Shown here piece by piece: positions 8,766-14,404 of a stretch of 14,404 nt of DNA (the stretch's first letter is position 1; every line of letters begins with the position of its first letter). The translations under genes and the position numbers were made by a program. Source of the DNA: Thoreauomyces humboldtii. Lineage: Eukaryota; Chytridiomycota; Chytridiomycetes; Spizellomycetales; Powellomycetaceae. The stretch is from the NCBI GenBank assembly GCA_027596035.1, contig JADGJA010000587.1:1-14404 (forward strand), given 5' to 3'. The notes beneath the pieces were generated by a model, which saw only the letters and a list, made by a program, of their open reading frames with translations, did no database searches and was not told where the DNA came from.

Positions 8766-9026
8766 TCATCGTTTGGCCCATGGTTTGATGTGCTTCTCGA
8801 CTTTCACACGAGTACATCCAGCTTTCCAGTGCTTGTTTAATAGGGCCGATGACTTCTCACTTTCGTGACGATTGATAAAGATGAAGCCCTGTCCGTCTCT
8901 GTCTCTTCTGCAGCATAGTCGGATTCGCGGGCGGACGGTAGGGATCTGGTTTCGAAAAGGTGCTGCATGTCCATTGCTTGAACATGACGAATGGCAACAT
9001 GGGAAAGTGAGGAGATCGGGAGCCAT
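8766..9026 (-). CDS. Small unrecognised ORF behind a good TATA box
   Basis: This is 86 codons from the first ATG downstream of a TATA box (GTATATATAAAA, 9084-9073), 47 bases away. It is Cys-rich at the start and basic at the end. An overlapping frame from ATG 8974 (MDMQHLFETRSLPSARESDY) looks at least as protein-like and meets a GTGAGA donor, so the true product may be spliced and differ from this frame. No family is recognised. The rest of 8662-9382 is AT-richer and shows no supported gene. Confidence 0.22.
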   Translation of the reverse strand: MAPDLLTFPCCHSSCSSNGHAAPFRNQIPTVRPRIRLCCRRDRDGQGFIFINRHESEKSSALLNKHWKAGCTRVKVEKHIKPWAKR

Positions 9027-9072
9027 GTCTTGTTATTGTCTGTTATGACTATGTTATGGTTAATAACAAAGG

Positions 9073-9084
9073 TTTTATATATAC
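9073..9084 (-). promoter_or_regulatory. TATA box, minus strand
   Basis: GTATATATAAAA on the minus strand stands out in an AT-rich stretch (9040-9260) and is placed to serve the small ORF ending at 8766. No coding evidence is strong enough to prove that it is used. Confidence 0.4.
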
Positions 9085-9382
9085 GCTCCGCTTGTTACAA
9101 GTGTTACAACGTTCTGGTACAAATGGACTAGAGCACATGTTCCAAAAACAAAATCAAGATTTCAAGCATGGTGCTCCGGTCGCTCGTATACCTATAACAT
9201 TGTAACCGAGCTGCCCCAAACGATAACGATAATACCAGCCGAAAACCGCTTGTAACTACACACGCCGCGCGACATTGCCCTTCCTCTTTCGAAAAAAAGA
9301 CGGAGTGTCCGGGGGCAAGATGCCTTCATAGCGCTTCAGCAGCTGTTCATTCTATGTGTGCTTGCAAACGGTTGGATTGCGG

Positions 9383-9586
9383 CTAGACAAACGCAGCGTG
9401 TGCAAGACACCTTATGATATTTGATTGCAGTGGGTTCTCGTGCTTGTATACATCCTGGGAAAAGGATGGAGCGACACCGACGGCCAGCTTGATGTCATAT
9501 ATGCCGTTCGCCACGTCTGCGACACCTTCAGCCTTTTCCTCTTCTTCCTCTTTCTTGACATTTGGCTTCTGTGGGATGCCCGACAT
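9383..9586 (-). CDS. Small acidic unrecognised ORF
   Basis: The frame has 67 codons from ATG 9586 and opens MSGIPQKPNVKKEEEEEKAE, followed by ANGIYDIKLAVGVAPSF. The Glu run comes from a GA-rich tract, so part of the open frame may be compositional. No TATA box lies close upstream, where the decayed recombinase copy begins. It could be a fragment of a larger gene or chance. Confidence 0.22.
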   Translation of the reverse strand: MSGIPQKPNVKKEEEEEKAEGVADVANGIYDIKLAVGVAPSFSQDVYKHENPLQSNIIRCLAHAAFV

Positions 9587-9629
9587 GCAAGCGAGTGAAC
9601 GATATGCAACTAGCGCGTGCCCTTGTGTT

Positions 9630-9950
9630 CGCCCCGCAAGACATCCTCCACGACAAGGGTGGAGACGTCTAGCGGCGAGGATCACGCGGCGAGGATGACT
9701 TGCGGCTGCGCGAGTCCTGAGGGAGAGCCATAGACACATCAGCCGCATTCAGCAGAACGTCGATATCGACGTGTCCAACCTCGAGCGGTTTGCCCGGGCA
9801 GGGATCTGCTTTCGGGAAAGTTCTCCGTATCACTTCCAGAGGCGTGCTCGTGATGATACTATAACGTGGGACTGAGGCACGCAACGTTCTCACTGCCCAA
9901 GCGACAATGGTCCTCCCGAAGTGCATTGCAAAGCTCAAATCGAGGTCCAG
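9630..9950 (+). pseudogene. Decayed second copy of the tyrosine recombinase C-terminal region
   Basis: The DNA aligns with 2740-3180 of the recombinase gene. EDxLRxRES is followed by a stop, then IRRIQQN-like SRIQQNVDIDVSNLER where the first copy has GRIQQNVYNDVSNLER, then FGKVLRITS and the block around VLTPDATKVLRKSIAEL. A stretch of roughly 90-100 bases (about 2910-3015 of the first copy) is missing. Frames shift several times and stops occur. The nucleophile Tyr is replaced by Asp, so no enzyme can be made. A 14-bp tandem duplication (GCGGCGAGGATSAC, 9672-9699) lies at its left part. The left limit is blurred by divergence. Confidence 0.8.
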
Positions 9951-9954
9951 CGTC

Positions 9955-10080
9955 GAGCGGTCTGAGCTTGAGCAAAAGCTTCGGCACAGCGGGGGAGGAT
10001 CCCAAGTTGACCGTACAGGGTGGAGACGCGGGACCGGAAGCGGATTCCAAGGTGATGATGGAGGATTTGGGTCGTAAGCC
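9955..10080 (+). pseudogene. Decayed copy of the helicase-lobe gene 3' end
   Basis: Directly after the recombinase remnant, the sequence matches the last exon of the helicase-lobe gene: GAGCAAAAGC for GAGCAAGAGC (SKSG region), GGTGGAGACGCG for GAAGGAGACGCA, and GGTGATGATGGAGGATTTGGG for GGTGACGATGGAAGATTGGGG near the stop. The intergenic part and the first exon are missing, so an internal deletion joined the ends of the two genes. The order and strand are the same as at 665-3984. Confidence 0.6.
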
Positions 10081-10233
10081 TCAGTCTGTCTTGGACCACT
10101 AAGGGCAAAGCATTTTCGCTACGACAATAAAAGGAAGTAGGGGCAACGGCCAAAAAGGTGAATGATCCAAACAGAACATAAGAAAACAGGGGAAGTCTCA
10201 ATGGGTGTACTCAAAAACTGGGGAAAGGTACCA

Positions 10234-10429
10234 TCAAAGGCAGAGAAGGGAAGGGAAAGGTGTGACAACTTCCTTCAGTGCGGAGCTGTGTTCGCCATCC
10301 CGGAACCTCCAGCCAGGGAACGTAATTGTTTCATGGAAGAAGGACCAGTCCACCTCTCTCGCCGTCTCCGCTCCCGACGTCAACATTCCTGAGAGTAAAA
10401 GGTAGCGAAAGCGTCCAAAGAAGAAAGTA
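10234..10429 (-). other. Possible extra 3' exon of gene B
   Basis: This minus-strand frame (RFRYLLLSG, VDWSFFHETITFPGWRF) begins right after a good acceptor (CATTGCAG, with an upstream GTATGA donor at 10487). It joins in frame to gene B if a weak GTGACG donor overlapping its stop codon (10527) is used, giving 229 residues instead of 164. Alternatively it belongs to a short separate transcript from ATG 10564 using the 58-nt intron 10487-10430. A competing plus-strand frame (10205-10405, PGNVIVSWKKDQSTSLAV) covers the same bases, so the strand is not settled. Confidence 0.3.
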
Positions 10430-10526
10430 CTGCAATGAAGCGCTAGTGCAATCAACATTGAAGGTTTGAATGCTCGCACACTCATACCTGCTCCGAAAGT
10501 CTGGGCAAGGATATGCCGACGCGTCA

Positions 10527-11095
10527 CTAGGGGAGATGCTGGCTAAACGCGGCAAGGAGGGCATGGTTGATGTCCTGGCGCCACTGGAGCTGCTTAATGG
10601 TGGGTTTCTTTTTGCGAAGGAGGCCGGAAGCGAAGGTGAAGGACTTTGTGGTGATAACATTGAACTTCAAGCCAAGGTCTAATAAAGCCTGGTTCGGCTT
10701 CTTGCTCATCGGGTCCTCACGGAGATTAACAAGAGACTCGAAGGCCGAGGAAGCTTTTGTTCCGTCATCTTCGTCGAAATGCCCTACGCAGGTGTTGCCA
10801 ACGACCAACTCGATACCGTTTTCACGGTTCCGAATGACGCAGCGCTTTGTGATGTTAGGATGGGTACAGACGCACTGTTGGGATGCAAGGCCTAATGCGT
10901 GAATTCCTCGGATTTGCAGGGGAGCGGGGACGGGAGGGGGGTACTTACGGTGCCACCGGGCTCCTCGTAAATATGGACGAGGTACCACTCTCGCTTCGCT
11001 CCTTCCCAGCTAGGAGCGATGCTCTGACGCACGACTTCAGCTTGCAGGATGCGAAACTTCTCGCTCTCGCTGTTGGTTGACGCGATCCCCATCAT
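10527..11095 (-). CDS. Gene B: small Cys/His protein with a CxC...VGNTCV motif, two exons
   Basis: Exons 11095-10949 and 10874-10527 join in phase 0 across a 74-nt intron (donor GTAAGT, acceptor AACAG), giving 164 residues. The start is ATG 11095 (CAAAATGATGG); no earlier ATG is in frame. Exon 1 ends in a Trp-rich helix-strand (AKREWYLVHIYEE). Exon 2 opens CVCTHPNITKRCVIRNRENG and continues ELVVGNTCVGHFDE. The pattern Cys-x-Cys-x-His, then Ile-Arg-Asn and VGNxCV looks like a small metal-binding fold seen in various fungal and phage proteins of unknown role; I recall this as a recurring pattern and cannot name a curated family. The basic C-terminus (LLRKKKPTIKQLQW) could contact nucleic acid. 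Its promoter resembles that of gene A, though the proteins are unrelated. The intron falls exactly before the first Cys. Confidence 0.68.
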
Positions 11096-11191
11096 TTTGG
11101 CGGATTTGAGGTGGTTGATTCCTGCTTGGCTCACGAAAGCGAGAAAGAGTGCGCCGCGGTTCAAGTAGTGAGAAGTTACGTGCAGTTGAAG

Positions 11192-11644
11192 GTTGTGAGA
11201 GGCACGATGTGCTGGCAGTGTTTACGGCGAAAGGGAGGATTCGAATGTGTGTGGAGGAATGTGCCTTGTGGCCAACATGTTTGGTGCATTTTTACTGTCC
11301 TTTATAGCTTGATGCCTCGTACTGACTGTGAGCGCAGCGAGCTGGGGGCAGATCCACCTCGTTCGGCGGTTCATAGAGGTTCGTCGGCTTTTGATGCGTC
11401 CTCGTCGTTTTTCTCAGAACTTTCCCACAGAGCGCAGCGACGAAACGTCACAGGCTCCGGGAAGGATGCGTTCACGTCATGGAATTACGTACGGATTACT
11501 TCAGGAAAAATTTGTTCCATGAGCTGGTCGTCGGTTTGGCTACGCAAATGCACTGATGGGCTGCAGGATCTACGATGAGGAGACGGAGGTGCCATGAGGA
11601 AACGGAGCGACACGAATTTGCCCTTTTTAGGCTAAATGAACTTA
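11192..11644 (-). promoter_or_regulatory. Promoter block of gene B, copy 2 of the shared upstream module
   Basis: This is the diverged counterpart of 6745-7232, with the same order of landmarks (GTGAGAGG, TTCGAATGTGTG, TATA box, CTGACTGTGAG, GAGGTTCGTCGG, TCACGTCATGGAA, GTCGTCGGTTTGGCT, GCTAAATGAAC). Two ACGTCA sites (11445-11450 and 11474-11479) match the ATF/CREB-type core found in copy 1. Similarity stops at about 11644, as in copy 1 at 7232. Confidence 0.75.
11299..11308 (-). promoter_or_regulatory. TATA box of gene B
   Basis: GCTATAAAGG on the minus strand, about 205 bases before the ATG at 11095. It sits at the same place in the shared module as the gene A TATA box. Confidence 0.65.
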
Positions 11645-12123
11645 CCAGACAAACACCTCATCAACCTGCACAGCCACATACACTGGCCGCAAGCGCGCTC
11701 TTAGAAAGCACCAGCTATGCCGTAGCCACCCGCCTAGGTGTGGTCCCTCCAACCGCTATCCGCAGGGCGAATCGCTATTGACGGCCAAATTTCTGGGCGC
11801 GTTTCCACTAACTCCACAGTAGCCAACGGCGGACTTGATCTCATCGAAAACACAACGATCCCACCCAAGTATGCGTGCGTCCACCATACAGAAGCGTGCT
11901 GGGGTGCCCCGAATAGCGAGCTTAGCTCGGAAGCAGTCGCCGGTTACGCTGCGTCTCTGTCGATTTATGACCTTCATAGGGAAGTTGGAGCGGGACAACG
12001 AAGCACAGCGGAGGTTAACGACCGTGCTTAGTCAGCGTAAGTAGTCGAAGGTCTTGTTCATGTCACATCGGAGTATGCATGTCATTCCAATAGCTCCTCT
12101 TTGTTCGTCTCGTCTTTCGAGCC
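11645..12123. other. Stretch without a firm gene
   Basis: Several short open frames overlap here. The best plus frame ends FMTFIGKLERDNEAQRRLTT just before a perfect GTAAGT donor (12038-12043) and could be a 5' exon of the 12124 gene, spliced to a CGAG acceptor near 12121. On the minus strand 11998-11756 is also open (MSRSNFPMKVINRQRRSVTG). Neither has enough support to be called. The 30 bases before 12124 are pyrimidine-rich, as expected next to a fungal start codon. Confidence 0.3.
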
Positions 12124-12563
12124 ATGTCCACACCCCCCGGACCTGCGCAGGTTGAGCTTTCAGACAGACCCCACATTGTGACAAAGTAAAGCGGCTTGGA
12201 TATTCAAAATCAACTTTTCTCTAATCTCCTTTGTCAAAAGCGCGCTCGGCGACTACACCAATGACATGAATGGACAAGCGTTTGTCACTCAGTATTTCCC
12301 TGCGACAACCCCCCGCCAGCAAAACCGGCTACTCAGTTTGATCGCAATGTGAGGCAGATGAGGAATCAGAAGACCTCAATCCATAGCCATAAGTAATGAA
12401 AAATTCTCAGTTCACGACGGCCTACTCCTGCTGCACTGGATGAATTTTTCGGTCAATTGGCGACACGCAGAGAGAACATTGGACAAAATCACAATTTGGT
12501 CAACCATCTTTTCGCTTACTTGGACCCCGATGAACAACAAATTGTCCAAGACATTCTGAATAT
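12124..12563 (+). CDS. 5' exons of an unrecognised gene, truncated
   Basis: Exons 12124-12185, 12241-12348 and 12411-12563 join in frame through introns of 55 and 62 nt (donors GTAAAG and GTGAGG, acceptors AAAAG and CTCAG). The 107 complete codons read as ordinary soluble protein: MSTPPGPAQVELSDRPHIVT, then DYTNDMNGQAFVTQYFPATT, then LDEFFGQLATRRENIG and AYLDPDEQQIVQDILN. A perfect GTAAGT donor ends the third exon at 12564, but every acceptor tried downstream leads at once to a stop, and the gag remnant begins 130 bases on. The gene therefore appears to be cut in its third intron. No family is recognised. The helical third exon could be a dimerisation or DNA-binding region, but that is a guess. 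Confidence 0.6.
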
Positions 12564-12667
12564 GTAAGTTTACCTACTCACAAATGAAAATAGCGCAAAC
12601 CCACCCGGTAGATGACATGAATACCAGTGATAGTCTATGAAGCGATACTGGTCAGGCGCTGGTTCGC

Positions 12668-12693
12668 TAGACAAGGTGCGCGAGCCTTGTCTA
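12668..12693. other. Perfect 9-bp inverted repeat (hairpin) next to the gag stop codon
   Basis: TAGACAAGG and CCTTGTCTA flank an 8-base loop. On the minus strand the stem starts immediately after the TAG stop of the gag frame. It could form an RNA hairpin or mark an element border. No pol frame follows it. Confidence 0.6.
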
Positions 12694-14165
12694 CTACTGA
12701 AAATCCGGCCAATGCTCTGGCTTTTCTGGAGTCGTAGCGTCAAACTCGTCGGAACCGCTCTTGTCCTGCGATTCCGCGGTTTCCTGAGTGAGACCATAGG
12801 TTAGAGCCTTGATCTGGGCGACCATGAGCTTCCGCTTCTTCTTGGGCTTCGGGCACTTGTTGGCTTGACCCTCCTCGAGGCAGTTGAAGCACAACCCGCT
12901 CTTGTATGCCATTTCTTCCTCGGCTGTACGGGATCGTGGTTCGCGACGAGTGGTGGGAGGCCTTGATTGCTTCTTGTATGCGCGTGATTCAGCTTCTCAG
13001 GCCTTGAGGCTGCGCTTCGGTTCCGCGCGAGGATGGTCTGAGGGCGGGTTAGCCAGCATCGGACGCATCAACGCGGCTCGGACTTTGTCAAGCGTCAGGA
13101 TATACTCGTGAAGAACAGCCTTGGGATGGCTAATGGTGAAGTCGACGAGTTTGAGACCCAGGTAACGAACAGATTCTGTGGGGCTGTTCTGGAATCCAGC
13201 CTGGAACAGCGGGATGGCCTTGTCCTGCGTGATTCGTTCGCTGGCGGCGACGCCTTCGCTGTTTGCCTCACTCAGGATCTTCTCAAAAGCAGCGATATAA
13301 ACGTTAATACCGCCATCGCTGCGAAGGGTTAGCTTCCTCAGTTTTGCAATCGCGAGCGCCTTCAGGTTCTTTGGGTAAAAACGCTCCGCAAGCAAGGCGA
13401 AGAAACTTGTCATGTCGACTGGTCGTGAAGTAACCTCGTGGTACCAGTTACGCGCTGGACCCTCGAGGAATGACTCAAGATGAGTCAGAGCAAGCGGCCC
13501 CGACTTGATGTCGGCGTAGCCGATGGTGGGGAGGTAACGTCGGTGGTTGTCGCGCCAGTCGTCAATAACGACGCGGTCGTTTGAGCTGTTGTACTTCTTT
13601 AGGTTCTGGCTAAGGAGCCTGAGGCTACGGTCCAGATTACACTCTTCTGCGCGCGCGGCTTCCTTTGCGTGCTCGCGCGCAGCAACTTGAGCAATCTCCG
13701 TGGCTTCGCAAGAGGTGGAAGCGGTGTCGACCGGGAGTGGAATTCCAAAGCGAGTTCCTGCTCCTGACGAGCAATACAGACCAGTTCCTTGCGAGCGCGT
13801 CTACGCTTCCGATCCTCCACCTCGCGGAACAGCGCCTTCTGCGCTATGTCCCGTTGTTCCTTCTTGAGCAACGCCGCACGTTCCTCCTCCATCAGTGCAG
13901 TGTATTCCCACGCGATTCCTGCGGCGCGTGCTGTGGCGCTGCTTGCATCAATCCTAGCGGCTCGGCCGTATCCAGGGATGCTCTCCTGCGCGGCCCCGAC
14001 GATCCTGATTGGGCTAGACCCTGAGTTGGACTTTGAGTGCGGGTTGTAGTAGTTTTCTCGGCGAGTAGGGCCTTTCCCGTGCCGTTGCTGCAAGCCGTCG
14101 GTTCCGCGTCTTTCCGTGATGCGCATGTTCTGAGGTTCTGTTTCGTTAGAAGGCAGTGCCACCAT
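12694..14165 (-). pseudogene. Retrotransposon gag, broken (Ty3-type capsid and zinc knuckle)
   Basis: Gag proteins form the particle in which retrotransposons copy themselves. From ATG 14165 the frame holds a charged helical N-terminus (EEERAALLKKEQRDIAQ), shifts by one base near 13740, and continues into a retrotransposon-gag capsid domain at about 13620-13010 (FLEGPARNWYHEV, FFALLAERFYPKN, AKLRKLTLRSDG, VYIAAFEKILSEA). A TGA at 12999-12997 interrupts it. The same frame resumes with a basic linker and a nucleocapsid knuckle at 12891-12853, reading CFNCLEEGQANKC. The normal spacing is C-x2-C-x4-H-x4-C, so the His codon appears lost. An acidic tail ends at the TAG at 12694. No protease, reverse transcriptase or integrase follows. 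The domain family is clear; three independent lesions show the copy is dead. Confidence 0.88.
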
Positions 14166-14276
14166 GTGGAATGGGCTAGATTAAGCCAAGGGGTTGAAAG
14201 TAAACCACCACCGGGCAGGGCAACGGTATATTAAAGATAGAGCAATACCACTAGGGTGAGGTTATTGCCTAGACCC

Positions 14277-14283
14277 TTTTATA
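14277..14283 (-). promoter_or_regulatory. TATA box upstream of gag
   Basis: TATAAAA (followed by GGGTC) on the minus strand lies 112 bases before the gag ATG and only 26 bases inside the telomeric tract. TGGTATTGCTC at 14250-14240 faintly resembles a tRNA primer-binding site, but no LTR is visible, so that reading is weak. Confidence 0.5.
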
Positions 14284-14308
14284 CCGCTGTGTAGACCAAC
14301 GCTTCAGG

Positions 14309-14360
14309 TTAGGGGTCAGGGTTAGGGTTAGGGTTAGGGTTAGGGTTAGGGTTAGGGTTA
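14309..14360 (+). repeat. Interstitial telomeric tract, nearly perfect
   Basis: A slightly altered TTAGGGGTCAGGG is followed by six perfect TTAGGG units (14322-14357) and a final TTA. The G-rich strand is the plus strand running right, as in the 440-481 tract. Non-telomeric sequence (CGAGTACTAATAG) follows for 44 bases, so this is not the chromosome end itself, unless the last bases are an assembly artefact. Confidence 0.96.
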
Positions 14361-14404
14361 CGAGTACTAATAGAAGTCAAAGTAGACGTAGACTAAGAAT
14401 TATT

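Noticed and set aside
14236..14250. tRNA primer-binding site and LTR for the gag element
   Set aside because: Only about five leading bases match such sites, and no LTR or second copy is seen in the window.
440..14360. Starship element with a DUF3435 captain
   Set aside because: The recombinase looks Crypton-like, Starships are known from Pezizomycotina, and no insertion-site repeats or cargo typical of them are recognised.
1..14404. CRISPR array, rRNA or tRNA genes
   Set aside because: No spaced direct repeats of that type, no cloverleaf with the expected boxes and no rRNA core sequence were seen on reading.

Overview
The window looks like subtelomeric DNA of a fungus, most likely a basidiomycete. 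The reasons are the TTAGGG-type telomeric hexamers, many short introns (about 55-106 nt, GTRNGT-like donors, CTRAY-like branch points, YAG acceptors) that join reading frames exactly, and the presence of copia and gag-type retroelement fragments and a Crypton-like tyrosine recombinase. The species cannot be named from the sequence.

Layout, left to right. (1) 1-439, minus strand: the reverse transcriptase tail and RNase H region of a Ty1/copia element, broken off exactly at (2) a degenerate interstitial telomeric tract at 440-481. (3) 665-3248, plus: a five-exon tyrosine recombinase gene with core-binding and catalytic domains but a damaged active site. (4) 3351-3984, plus: a two-exon gene for a lone C-terminal lobe of an eIF4A-like DEAD-box helicase. 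(5) 4236-4646: short-period repeats. (6) 4647-6540, minus: a three-exon gene for an unrecognised coiled-coil protein (gene A). (7) 6541-7386: a two-way promoter region. (8) 7387-8661, plus: a chain of exons of unrecognised, possibly broken genes. (9) 8662-9630: only weak small ORFs. (10) 9630-10080, plus: a decayed, internally deleted copy of the recombinase end followed by the helicase end. (11) 10527-11095, minus: a two-exon gene for a small Cys/His protein (gene B), whose upstream region (11192-11644) is a diverged copy of that of gene A. (12) 12124-12563, plus: the 5' exons of an orphan gene, cut short by (13) a broken retrotransposon gag at 12694-14165, minus. (14) 14309-14360: a second, nearly perfect TTAGGG tract in the same orientation as the first.

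The block between the two telomeric tracts is about 13.8 kb and reads as one subtelomeric module. Within it the order recombinase, helicase lobe, minus-strand gene with a common promoter type occurs twice, once well preserved (665-7232) and once decayed (9630-11644). In general plan this recalls yeast Y' elements (helicase genes bounded by telomeric tracts), but the gene content differs. Intron and exon joints were worked out by eye. The functions of genes A and B and of the 7387-8661 and 12124-12563 genes are unknown.
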